From an uncultured Oscillospiraceae bacterium (GTDB lineage: Bacteria; Bacillota_A; Clostridia; Oscillospirales; Oscillospiraceae): a DNA stretch of 5,787 nt. Made by a program: the position numbers and the translations under genes. The stretch is from positions 1 through 5,787 of the forward strand of contig CAKTGD010000106.1 in NCBI GenBank assembly GCA_934561335.1. Direction: 5' to 3'. Below the pieces are notes generated by a model. It saw nothing but the letters and a program-made list of their open reading frames with translations, searched no databases and was not told the origin of the DNA. This document shows, one piece after another, positions 1-5,787 of the stretch (the stretch's first letter is position 1; the number at the start of each line of letters is the position of its first letter).

Positions 1-601
<601 letters not shown>

Positions 602-614
602 TTAGAAAAACCTC

Positions 615-643
615 TGTTCTTTTCTGATTTTTTATGCTAAAAT
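615..643 (+). promoter_or_regulatory. Candidate extended -10 promoter for comM
   Basis: TGCTAAAAT (635-643) is an extended -10 element (TGN followed by TAAAAT). The -35 position, 17 bp upstream, reads TGTTCT, which is a poor match, so activity would depend on the extended -10. Predicted transcription start is near 650, giving a leader of about 25 nt that just includes the GGGGAGG ribosome site at 661-667. Confidence 0.45.
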
Positions 644-674
644 GCAAAAGAAACATCACAGGGGAGGCGGGGAG

Positions 675-2189
675 ATGGTCACAACAGTGCGTTCGCTGGG
701 GCTGGGCGGCGTCAGCGGCTACGAGGTAACGGTAGAATGTATGCTCTCCGGCGGACTGCCTGCTTTTGATATTGTGGGGCTGCCGGACGCGGCGGTAAAG
801 GAGGCCCGGGAGCGGGTGCGCTCCGCGGTAAAAAACTGCGGCGCGCAATTTCCCGTCAGCCGTATTACCGTGAATCTGGCCCCCGCCCGCGTGCGGAAAG
901 AGGGGACGGTGTATGATCTGCCCATTCTGCTGGGGCTGATGGCTGCGGCAGGGGAGATCCGCGCCCTGCCGGAGGACGCTGCCTTTTTGGGCGAGCTGAG
1001 TCTGACGGGCATGCTCCGTCCTGTTACCGGCGTGCTGCCCATGGCTATGTTCGCCGCCCGTCAGGGAATCCGGCAGCTGTACGTTCCTACCGCCAACGCC
1101 GCCGAAGCCACGCTGGCCGACGGGCTGGAGGTTTACGGCGTGGACAATGTGGCGCAGCTGGCCGCCCATCTGAAAGGGGAGCGGCAGCTGTCTCCGGCGC
1201 AGCGGTGGGAGCCGTCGGGCCGCCGCCGTCCGCTGCCGGACTTTGCCGACGTAATGGGCCAGGAGAATGTAAAGCGGGCACTGGAAATCGCCGCCGCCGG
1301 CGGCCACAACGTGCTGCTCATCGGCTCACCCGGCGCGGGAAAGTCCATGCTGGCCCGCCGCCTGCCCTCCATCTTACCGGACATGACCCGTGCCGAGGCG
1401 CTGGAGACCACAGAGATCTATTCCGTGGCGGGCATGACCGACCCGGTGTATCCGCTGGTGGATACCCGGCCCTTCCGCAGTCCGCACCATACCGCCTCGC
1501 CGGTGTCTCTGTCCGGCGGCGGAAGCATTCCCCGGCCCGGAGAAATATCCCTTGCCCACAACGGCATCCTCTTTCTGGACGAGCTGCCGGAGTTTGATAA
1601 AACCGCGCTGGAGACCCTGCGCCAGCCGCTGGAGGACGGACAGGTGACCATTACCCGCGCCACCGGCTCGCTGACGCTGCCCAGCCGCTTCATGCTGGTG
1701 TGCGCCATGAATCCCTGCCGCTGCGGGTGGTATGGCCATCCCTCCGGGCGGTGCCGCTGCTCAGCGCGGCAGGTGGAGCAGTATATGCGCCGTATTTCCG
1801 GCCCGCTGCTGGATCGCATTGATATGCACGTCGAGGTGCCCTCGGTAGAGTATGAGGCCATGCGCCGCAAGGAACAGCCGGAGTCCTCGGCGGCAGTGCG
1901 GCAGCGGGTCAATGCCGCCCGCGAGGTGCAGAAGCGCCGCTTTGCCGGTACATCCGTCACCTGCAATGCCTATATGACCCCCGCCATGATCGGTCAATAC
2001 TGCCAGCTGGACGCGGCGGGGGAGCGCCTGATGCAGGGTGCCTTTGACCGCCTTGGCCTTACCGGCCGCAGCCATGACCGCATATTGCGCATGGCCCGTA
2101 CCATTGCCGACCTGTACGGTGCAGAGGATATTCAGTCTCAGCATCTGGCAGAAGCGATACAATACCGAAGCAGCACTCTGCTGAAGTGA
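675..2189 (+). CDS. comM: ComM/YifB family AAA+ ATPase (Mg-chelatase-like)
   Basis: A 504-residue cytoplasmic ATPase, close to the usual family length of about 500. Order of domains: N-terminal Lon-protease-like/ChlI domain (about 20-165), AAA+ Mg-chelatase domain (about 190-395) and C-terminal Mg_chelatase_C helical domain (about 400-500). Walker A is GSPGAGKS (217-224) and Walker B LFLDELPE (299-306). Next come a cysteine cluster (Cys348, 350, 360, 362) typical of YifB proteins, GPLLDRID (376-383) and a sensor-2-like SHDRIL (466-471). In Gram-negative transformable bacteria ComM is a hexameric helicase that promotes branch migration during recombination of incoming DNA. The role in Firmicutes is less clear, and the name does not prove competence. 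ATG 675 is preferred over the in-frame ATG at 642 because GGGGAGG (661-667) sits 7 nt before it and the family begins at this point. It is the first gene of a likely pair with the exporter downstream. Confidence 0.95.
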   Translation: MVTTVRSLGLGGVSGYEVTVECMLSGGLPAFDIVGLPDAAVKEARERVRSAVKNCGAQFPVSRITVNLAPARVRKEGTVYDLPILLGLMAAAGEIRALPEDAAFLGELSLTGMLRPVTGVLPMAMFAARQGIRQLYVPTANAAEATLADGLEVYGVDNVAQLAAHLKGERQLSPAQRWEPSGRRRPLPDFADVMGQENVKRALEIAAAGGHNVLLIGSPGAGKSMLARRLPSILPDMTRAEALETTEIYSVAGMTDPVYPLVDTRPFRSPHHTASPVSLSGGGSIPRPGEISLAHNGILFLDELPEFDKTALETLRQPLEDGQVTITRATGSLTLPSRFMLVCAMNPCRCGWYGHPSGRCRCSARQVEQYMRRISGPLLDRIDMHVEVPSVEYEAMRRKEQPESSAAVRQRVNAAREVQKRRFAGTSVTCNAYMTPAMIGQYCQLDAAGERLMQGAFDRLGLTGRSHDRILRMARTIADLYGAEDIQSQHLAEAIQYRSSTLLK

Positions 2190-2199
2190 GGAGACCGAC

Positions 2200-2784
2200 A
2201 TGAACATCCCCGCCTTTTTGACGTACAGCGTGATCATGACCATGACCCCTGGCCCCAATAACCTGATGTGCCTGTATCTGGGCGCGAAGGGCGGCTTTCG
2301 TGCCTTCTGGCAGTTCTGCATCGGCAGTATGGGCAGTCTGTGCGCCAAGTGTATCCTGTGCGGCTTTTTAAACCTTCTGCTGGCGGAGAAAATTCCGGCG
2401 CTGGTGCCCTACCTCAAGTGGCTGGGCGCGCTGTATATGCTGTATCTGGCCTTCAACATGGTACGCAGCAGCATCAAAAATGCCGATGACAAAGCCGGGG
2501 ACGGCGAGGGAACCGTCCGCGGCGGTATTCTGCTGCAAGTGCTGAATATCAAAAGCTGGGTGGCGGCGCTGAGCCTCTTTTCCGTCTACGTCATTCCCTA
2601 CACCGTTGCGCCCGGCGCCATTTTGCTGTCGTCGCTGGCCTTTGCGGCTCTGGGCGCCGTTGCCAGTACGCTGTGGTGCGCCTTCGGAACGGCCATCCAA
2701 TCCCTGTACCGCCGCTTCCGCCTGCCGGTCAGCATTGCGCTGGCGGCCACGCTGGTGCTGTGCGCATGGAGCGCGGTGAAGTAA
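2200..2784 (+). CDS. LysE/RhtB family amino-acid exporter
   Basis: A 194-residue inner-membrane protein with about six hydrophobic segments (roughly 3-24, 40-60, 67-88, 111-133, 141-163, 174-192), matching LysE/RhtB exporters of about 200 residues. The diagnostic TPGPNN motif is at 16-21, followed by a Gly-rich stretch. The second family motif, usually NPK in the middle of the protein, reads LNIKSW (115-120) here. Between helices 3 and 4 lies a charged cytoplasmic-type loop (about 90-108). The family exports amino acids such as lysine, threonine, homoserine or leucine and other small metabolites. Substrate cannot be read from sequence. The ribosome site GAGGAG (2188-2193) overlaps the comM stop codon and ends 6 nt before ATG, so translation is probably coupled and the two genes co-transcribed. 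A functional link with comM is not established. Confidence 0.88.
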   Translation: MNIPAFLTYSVIMTMTPGPNNLMCLYLGAKGGFRAFWQFCIGSMGSLCAKCILCGFLNLLLAEKIPALVPYLKWLGALYMLYLAFNMVRSSIKNADDKAGDGEGTVRGGILLQVLNIKSWVAALSLFSVYVIPYTVAPGAILLSSLAFAALGAVASTLWCAFGTAIQSLYRRFRLPVSIALAATLVLCAWSAVK

Positions 2785-2792
2785 GCGCATAT

Positions 2793-2822
2793 TTGTTATT
2801 TTATAGTATCATTTAGTATCAT
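2793..2822 (+). promoter_or_regulatory. Candidate promoter for thiI
   Basis: TTGTTA (2793-2798) and TATCAT (2817-2822) are separated by 18 bp and match the consensus at 4/6 and 5/6 positions. The predicted start near 2829 gives a very short leader in which AAGGAG (2832-2837) follows almost at once. The stretch is sharply AT-rich compared with flanking coding DNA, which supports a real promoter. No intrinsic terminator for the upstream exporter gene is visible here, so read-through into thiI is also possible. Confidence 0.5.
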
Positions 2823-2823
2823 T
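2804..2823. repeat. Two perfect tandem copies of a 10-bp unit in the thiI promoter
   Basis: TAGTATCATT occurs at 2804-2813 and again, directly abutting, at 2814-2823. Each copy contains a TATCAT -10-like hexamer (2807-2812 and 2817-2822). Only the second has a reasonable -35 at suitable distance. The duplication may be a small slippage event or may give two alternative -10 positions exactly one helical turn apart. Confidence 0.7.
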
Positions 2824-2844
2824 TTGTAGTTAAGGAGAAACCCC

Positions 2845-4023
2845 ATGCACGAAATCATTCTTTGCAAGCTGGGCGAGGTGGTTCTGAAGGGACTGAACCG
2901 CCACAGCTTTGAGATGAAGCTGATGAGCAACATCCGCCGCCGTACCCAGCGCTGCGGCAAGTTCAAGATCTATTCCCGCCAGTCCACCATCTACGTGGAG
3001 CCGGCGGAGGAAAACTGCGACCTGGACGCGGCTTACGATGCCTGCAAGAAGGTGTTCGGCATTATCGCCATTGCCCGGGCCGTGCCCTGCGCCAAGGAGA
3101 AGGAGGCCATCTTCGCCACCGCCAAGGCGTATCTGGCGCCGGCGCTGCTGGCGGCCAAATCCTTCAAGGTGGAGAGCAAGCGCTCCGATAAATCCTTCCC
3201 CATGGGCAGCATCCAGCTGAGCCAGTGGGTGGGCGGCGCGCTCCACGATGCCTTTCCTCATCTGACGGTGGATGTCCATAACCCGGAGCTGACGGTGCAT
3301 CTGGAGGTGCGGGAGGACGCGGCCTATGTCCACGGCCCGGCGGAGAGCGCTGCCGGCGGCCTGCCCATCGGCATGGGCGGCCATGCCGTCAGCCTTCTGT
3401 CCGGCGGCATTGACAGCCCTGTGTCCAGCTATATGATCGCCAAGCGAGGCGTACAGCTGGAGCTGCTGCACTTTGCCTCCCCTCCCTATACCAGCCAGCA
3501 GGCCCGGGAAAAGGTTTTGCAGCTGGCCCAGGAGCTGACGGTCTGGTGCGGCCGGCTCACCGTGCATGTGGTGCCCTTTACCGAGATTCAGGAGGAGATC
3601 CGCCGCAAGTGCCCTGAGGATCACTTTACGCTGATCATGCGGCGGTTCATGATGCGTCTGGGCGACGCTCTGGCCCATGAGCTGGCCTGCAAGGCCATCG
3701 TGACCGGCGAGAGCCTGGGTCAGGTGGCCAGCCAGACCATTCAGGCTCTGGTGGTCAGCGATGATGTGGCCACGCTGCCGGTGCTGCGCCCGCTGATCGG
3801 CATGGACAAGGAGGAGATCGTCCGCATCGCCCGCCACGTGGGCACATTTGATACCTCCATCCTGCCCTATGAGGACTGCTGTACCGTGTTTACGCCCCGC
3901 CATCCCAAGACGAAACCTGATCTAGAGCAGGTGCGTGAGTATGAGGCGGCGCTGGATATTGACGCGCTGTGTGACAGGGCCTTGGCGAACCGCGAGATGA
4001 TCCGCCTGTACCCGAAGCAGTAA
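2845..4023 (+). CDS. thiI: tRNA 4-thiouridine synthetase ThiI (short form without rhodanese domain)
   Basis: A 392-residue cytoplasmic enzyme that adenylates U8 of tRNA and inserts sulfur to make 4-thiouridine. In some bacteria it also supplies sulfur for the thiamine thiazole. Domains in order: N-terminal ferredoxin-like region (about 1-60), THUMP RNA-binding domain (about 60-165) and PP-loop ATP pyrophosphatase (about 175-390). The P-loop SGGIDSP is at 186-192. The conserved PYEDCC (341-346) with following PRHPKTKP is typical of the Firmicute family. One of Cys345/Cys346 is the likely counterpart of the E. coli catalytic Cys344. The C-terminal rhodanese domain found in E. coli ThiI (482 residues) is absent, as usual in Firmicutes, where a dedicated cysteine desulfurase often donates sulfur. 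No such gene is adjacent here. ATG 2845 is set by AAGGAG (2832-2837) 7 nt upstream and the MHEIILCKLGE start. It is probably co-transcribed with pncC. Confidence 0.95.
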   Translation: MHEIILCKLGEVVLKGLNRHSFEMKLMSNIRRRTQRCGKFKIYSRQSTIYVEPAEENCDLDAAYDACKKVFGIIAIARAVPCAKEKEAIFATAKAYLAPALLAAKSFKVESKRSDKSFPMGSIQLSQWVGGALHDAFPHLTVDVHNPELTVHLEVREDAAYVHGPAESAAGGLPIGMGGHAVSLLSGGIDSPVSSYMIAKRGVQLELLHFASPPYTSQQAREKVLQLAQELTVWCGRLTVHVVPFTEIQEEIRRKCPEDHFTLIMRRFMMRLGDALAHELACKAIVTGESLGQVASQTIQALVVSDDVATLPVLRPLIGMDKEEIVRIARHVGTFDTSILPYEDCCTVFTPRHPKTKPDLEQVREYEAALDIDALCDRALANREMIRLYPKQ

Positions 4024-4034
4024 GGAGCGTGGCT

Positions 4035-4508
4035 ATGACCGAAACCTTGGAGCGGCAGGTGGTTGCGGCGCTGAAAGCGCGCAGCGCCACGCTTGCCGCC
4101 GCTGAAAGCTGTACCGGCGGCCTCGTCGCCAAGCGCCTGACGGATGTGCCCGGCGCGTCGGCGGTCTTTCTGGGCGGCGTGGTCAGCTACACCAACCAGG
4201 TAAAAAATCATGTGCTGGGCGTACCGGCCTCCCTGCTGGAGGCCTACGGCGCCGTGTCCGAACCTGTGGCCCGCGCCATGGCCATGGGCGTCCGCGTCCT
4301 CACCGGCTCCGACCTGGCTCTGTCCGTCACCGGTGTGGCCGGCCCTGACCGGGACGACCGGGGCCACGATGTGGGCACCGTATATATCGCGCTGTCGAAA
4401 GAGCGGGAAACCGTGGTGCAGCTGCTGCATCTCTCCGGCGATCGGGCCGCCATCCGCGCCGCCGCCGCGGACGGAATGTTTCGCCTGCTGCTGGCTCACA
4501 TCCGATGA
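4035..4508 (+). CDS. pncC: CinA C-terminal domain protein, nicotinamide-nucleotide amidase PncC
   Basis: A 157-residue cytoplasmic protein consisting only of the CinA C-terminal domain (about 160 residues in the family). PncC hydrolyses NMN to nicotinate mononucleotide and ammonia, recycling pyridine nucleotide produced for example by NAD-dependent DNA ligase. The signature AAESCTGG (22-29) carries the likely nucleophile Ser25. Tyr52 and Lys57 lie in GGVVSYTNQVK (47-57), consistent with the beta-lactamase-like Ser/Tyr/Lys arrangement. TGVAGPD...DVGTVYIAL follows. Many Firmicutes fuse this domain to an N-terminal MoCF-like CinA domain, which is missing here with no trace upstream. An in-frame GTG at 4029 is rejected as start because AAGGAG (4022-4027) would sit 1 nt from it, against 7 nt for ATG 4035. 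That ribosome site overlaps the thiI stop codon, implying coupling. Confidence 0.92.
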   Translation: MTETLERQVVAALKARSATLAAAESCTGGLVAKRLTDVPGASAVFLGGVVSYTNQVKNHVLGVPASLLEAYGAVSEPVARAMAMGVRVLTGSDLALSVTGVAGPDRDDRGHDVGTVYIALSKERETVVQLLHLSGDRAAIRAAAADGMFRLLLAHIR

Positions 4509-4523
4509 TTGCAACGATGCGGC

Positions 4524-4552
4524 GCAAAGCGGACAAGACATTGCCCGCTTGC
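4524..4552 (+). repeat. Imperfect hairpin downstream of pncC
   Basis: Positions 4527-4532 (AAGCGG) pair with 4545-4550 (CCGCTT). The helix continues inward after one A·C mismatch with CAA/TTG around a GACA loop (4537-4540), and outward past a bulged A with GC/GC. That gives about 11 base pairs starting 15 nt after the pncC stop. No T-run follows, so it is not a standard intrinsic terminator. It might stabilise or mark the mRNA 3' end, or be incidental. Confidence 0.35.
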
Positions 4553-4576
4553 TGCCCGCTGAAAGAAAACAATTTT

Positions 4577-4602
4577 GGCAAAAAGAGCGAAAGCGTTTTG
4601 CC
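4577..4602 (+). repeat. Hairpin with GAAA tetraloop upstream of the membrane protein gene
   Basis: GGCAAAA (4577-4583) pairs exactly with TTTTGCC (4596-4602). After an asymmetric internal loop, GC (4587-4588) pairs with GC (4593-4594) closing a GAAA tetraloop (4589-4592). It ends 9 nt before the AAGGAG ribosome site at 4612-4617, so it would lie in the leader of the downstream gene. No ligand class is recognised. I found no convincing promoter in the 120-bp gap 4509-4628. Confidence 0.35.
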
Positions 4603-4628
4603 TGATAAAAAAAGGAGATAGCATCCCC

Positions 4629-5111
4629 ATGGCAAAGAACAAGGAAACATTACAGAAAAACTTGCAGAATAACCCGTATGTCAACCGTCAGGAGGAGATT
4701 CGCAAGGCGAAGGGCAACCCCAATAAGAATAACCACGCGAAAAAGAAAAACAGCAACTACGGCGGCTATACCGCCGGACTCCCTCTGGCCGATACGCTGC
4801 CGGGAAGGGCGGCACAGCAGGAGCGTGTCAAGCTGCCCCTGTGGCTGAATATCACGCTGGCCGTTCTGTTTGCCGCGGTGCTGATCGCGCTGACCCTGCG
4901 CATGACCATTTTGAAGGACAGCTTACTGCTGACCTATATTACCTCCCTGCTGCTGGGCGCGGCCTGCCTGATGCTGTTTTATATCCGCCGCTTCAAGCGC
5001 ACCAAGAAGAGCGCCTTTTACTCCCTGATCACCGTTCTGCTCTGCGCCATGGGCGCGGTCTACGTCTGTATGGGTGTGATCGGCCTGCTGACGATGGCGG
5101 GTATTCTCTGA
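4629..5111 (+). CDS. Unknown three-helix membrane protein with a Lys/Asn-rich N-terminal tail
   Basis: I do not recognise this 160-residue protein. Residues 1-45 are strongly hydrophilic, with about 11 Asn, 9 Lys and 2 Arg and no signal peptide. Residues 46-69 form a linker, and three hydrophobic segments follow at about 70-90, 98-119 and 129-157. The basic loop RRFKRTKKS (120-128) between helices 2 and 3 and the basic N-terminus both predict a cytoplasmic N-terminus by the positive-inside rule, with the C-terminus outside. Coding use looks genuine: the hydrophobic/hydrophilic pattern is coherent and GC at third positions resembles the neighbours in the membrane part. The N-terminal part is more A-rich because of Lys/Asn codons. 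ATG 4629 follows AAGGAG (4612-4617) at 11 nt, slightly long. An in-frame TTG at 4575 has no good ribosome site and lies inside the hairpin region. Function cannot be inferred. The neighbours pncC and ileS give no clear hint. Confidence 0.75.
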   Translation: MAKNKETLQKNLQNNPYVNRQEEIRKAKGNPNKNNHAKKKNSNYGGYTAGLPLADTLPGRAAQQERVKLPLWLNITLAVLFAAVLIALTLRMTILKDSLLLTYITSLLLGAACLMLFYIRRFKRTKKSAFYSLITVLLCAMGAVYVCMGVIGLLTMAGIL

Positions 5112-5139
5112 AAAACCGCCTGTTCAGGTAAAAATGTCA

Positions 5140-5168
5140 TTGACAAACGGGAAAAAAGTGGTTATATT
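5140..5168 (+). promoter_or_regulatory. Strong promoter driving the ileS T-box leader
   Basis: A perfect TTGACA (5140-5145) is followed after exactly 17 bp by TATATT (5163-5168), a 5/6 match to the -10 consensus. Predicted transcription start is near 5175, about 27 nt before Stem I of the T-box. It begins 29 bp after the stop codon of the membrane protein gene, and no terminator for that gene is seen between them. Confidence 0.85.
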
Positions 5169-5174
5169 ATCAGA

Positions 5175-5463
5175 TATCTCAAGGAAACACCGAATAACTG
5201 CGATGAAGGAGACGCGCCTCGCCTCCCTGCCGCGCAAAGAGAGCCGCCGTTTGGTGAAAGGCGGACGGGCAGACGGTATGAGGTATCACTCCCGAGCATC
5301 CGCCTGATGGCTCTTTTGCCCGGTAAGCGCGGACGGCGGCGGGCCGTTATCTTCCCGTACCCACGGTTGGTGGGAGCGAGTGGCCACGGATGTGGCAACA
5401 AGAGTGGTACCGCAGAGGATGCTTTTTCGCGCCTTTGTCTCTTAGGAGACAAAGGCGCTTTTT
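5175..5463 (+). promoter_or_regulatory. Isoleucine T-box riboswitch leader of ileS
   Basis: This leader RNA binds isoleucine tRNA and lets transcription continue into ileS only when the tRNA is uncharged. Stem I base: GATG (5202-5205) pairs with CATC (5297-5300), then a kink-turn-like AA/CGAG internal loop, then GGAG (5208-5211) with CTCC (5289-5292). The specifier loop is ACGCG (5212-5216) opposite TATCA (5284-5288), giving AUC (5285-5287), an Ile codon followed by a purine. CCTC (5217-5220)/GAGG (5280-5283) closes it. The apex has AGAGAG (5238-5243) and a CCGCC/GGCGG helix (5244-5248, 5260-5264) with TTGGTGAAA loop bases. Hairpins at 5360-5374 and 5383-5396 (Stem III) precede the T-box AAGAGTGGTACCGC (5400-5413). 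Antiterminator: AAGAG (5400-5404) pairs with CTCTT (5439-5443) and GCAGAGG (5412-5418) with CCTTTGT (5432-5438), leaving the canonical seven-base bulge TGGTACC (5405-5411), whose TGGT pairs with the tRNA ACCA end. The start point is predicted from the promoter. Confidence 0.95.
5429..5463 (+). terminator. Intrinsic terminator of the ileS T-box
   Basis: A perfect 13-bp stem pairs 5429-5441 with 5446-5458 around a TTAG loop and is followed by TTTTTATTTT (5459-5468). Its left arm contains CCTTTGTCTCTT (5432-5443), the same bases used by the antiterminator. The two structures are therefore mutually exclusive, as required for T-box control. Confidence 0.95.
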
Positions 5464-5503
5464 ATTTTGTTATTCAAAAAAATCAACATAAAGGAGACGC
5501 AAA

Positions 5504-5787
5504 ATGGAGTACAAAAAGACACTGAATATGCCCAAGAGCGGCTTTCCCATGCGGGCGGGCCTGCCCAAGCGCGAGCCGGATATGCTCAAGCACTGGGAGG
5601 AGCTCGACCTCTATAACGAGCTGCTGAAGAAGAACGAGGGCAAGCCCCTGTTCAACCTCCATGACGGCCCTCCGTTCTCCAACGGCGCGCTGCACATGGG
5701 TCATGCCCTGAATAAGTCCCTGAAGGACTTTATCACCCGTATGTACGCCATGCGGGGCTACTATACCCCCTATATCCCCGGCTGGGA
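5504..5787 (+). CDS. ileS: Isoleucyl-tRNA synthetase, N-terminal part, cut by the window edge
   Basis: A class I aminoacyl-tRNA synthetase of the cytoplasm that activates isoleucine with ATP and charges isoleucine tRNA. Only residues 1-94 of a protein usually longer than 900 residues are present. [19 protein letters not shown] (7-25) is the typical IleRS opening, and the ATP-binding HIGH motif appears as HMGH (64-67) inside [18 protein letters not shown] (54-71). The Rossmann fold has just begun at the right edge (PYIPGW, 89-94). ATG 5504 is set by AAAGGAG (5490-5496) 7 nt upstream. Expression is governed by the T-box leader immediately upstream, whose AUC specifier independently agrees with the gene assignment. 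The large catalytic core, CP1 editing domain and KMSKS motif lie outside the window, so bacterial versus eukaryote-like IleRS type cannot be checked fully. ValRS and LeuRS are less likely given the opening sequence and specifier. Confidence 0.97.
   Translation, partial: MEYKKTLNMPKSGFPMRAGLPKREPDMLKHWEELDLYNELLKKNEGKPLFNLHDGPPFSNGALHMGHALNKSLKDFITRMYAMRGYYTPYIPGW

Noticed and set aside
642..674. Upstream in-frame ATG at 642 as the comM start
   Set aside because: It overlaps the predicted -10 box and lacks a ribosome site, whereas ATG 675 has GGGGAGG at proper spacing and matches the family N-terminus.
2830..3903. 357-codon minus-strand frame opposite thiI
   Set aside because: It is a shadow of the thiI codon pattern, with a His/Gln/Ala-rich, low-complexity translation and no ribosome site.
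675..4508. Competence or DNA-uptake locus, suggested by comM and a CinA-type gene in one window
   Set aside because: No comE, comF, pil or dprA genes are present. ComM and PncC homologues are widespread in bacteria not known to be transformable, and an exporter and thiI lie between them.
3867..4541. 224-codon minus-strand frame opposite the end of thiI and pncC
   Set aside because: It spans two real genes with well-conserved motifs on the plus strand, and its translation has no recognisable domain.
4524..4552. Hairpin after pncC as an intrinsic terminator
   Set aside because: The stem is followed by GC-rich sequence rather than a T-run on the plus strand.
5162..5525. Open frames on both strands across the ileS leader (5162-5452 minus, 5307-5525 plus)
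   Set aside because: The stretch is fully explained by T-box RNA structure, and the frames have no ribosome site or protein-like composition.

Overview
The window looks like chromosomal DNA of a GC-rich anaerobic Firmicute, most likely in the Clostridia (an Oscillospiraceae/Ruminococcaceae-like gut bacterium). That is an inference from three things: a pyruvate:ferredoxin oxidoreductase gene, a full-length T-box riboswitch ahead of ileS, and strong AAGGAG-type ribosome binding sites at nearly every gene. All genes are housekeeping or small accessory functions. I see no insertion sequence, phage gene, CRISPR array, tRNA or rRNA gene.

Layout. The left edge (1-424, minus strand) holds the N-terminal 141 codons of pyruvate:ferredoxin oxidoreductase. 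A 250-bp AT-rich divergent intergenic region (425-674) carries a promoter for each direction and two small inverted repeats. On the plus strand, comM/yifB (AAA+ ATPase, 675-2189) is followed after 10 bp by a LysE/RhtB-type exporter (2200-2784). A 60-bp gap holds a candidate promoter built around a 10-bp tandem repeat. It precedes thiI (2845-4023), which is followed after 11 bp by a stand-alone CinA C-terminal domain protein, pncC (4035-4508). A 120-bp gap with two hairpins precedes a 160-residue three-helix membrane protein of unknown function (4629-5111). A consensus promoter (5140-5168), an isoleucine T-box leader and its terminator (about 5175-5463) then lead into the start of ileS (5504 to the right edge).

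How the genes fit together. comM and the exporter are probably co-transcribed, as are thiI and pncC, because in each pair the downstream ribosome binding site overlaps or abuts the upstream stop codon. ThiI (s4U in tRNA, possibly thiazole sulfur transfer), PncC (pyridine nucleotide recycling) and IleRS (tRNA charging) share only a loose tRNA/cofactor theme. The T-box controls IleRS by sensing uncharged isoleucine tRNA. Its specifier (AUC), UGGU acceptor-binding bulge, antiterminator and terminator can all be placed by eye.

I did not find evidence of a new multi-gene system. The least explained items are the 160-residue membrane protein, the palindrome at the predicted start site of the oxidoreductase transcript, and the paired hairpins upstream of the membrane protein gene.
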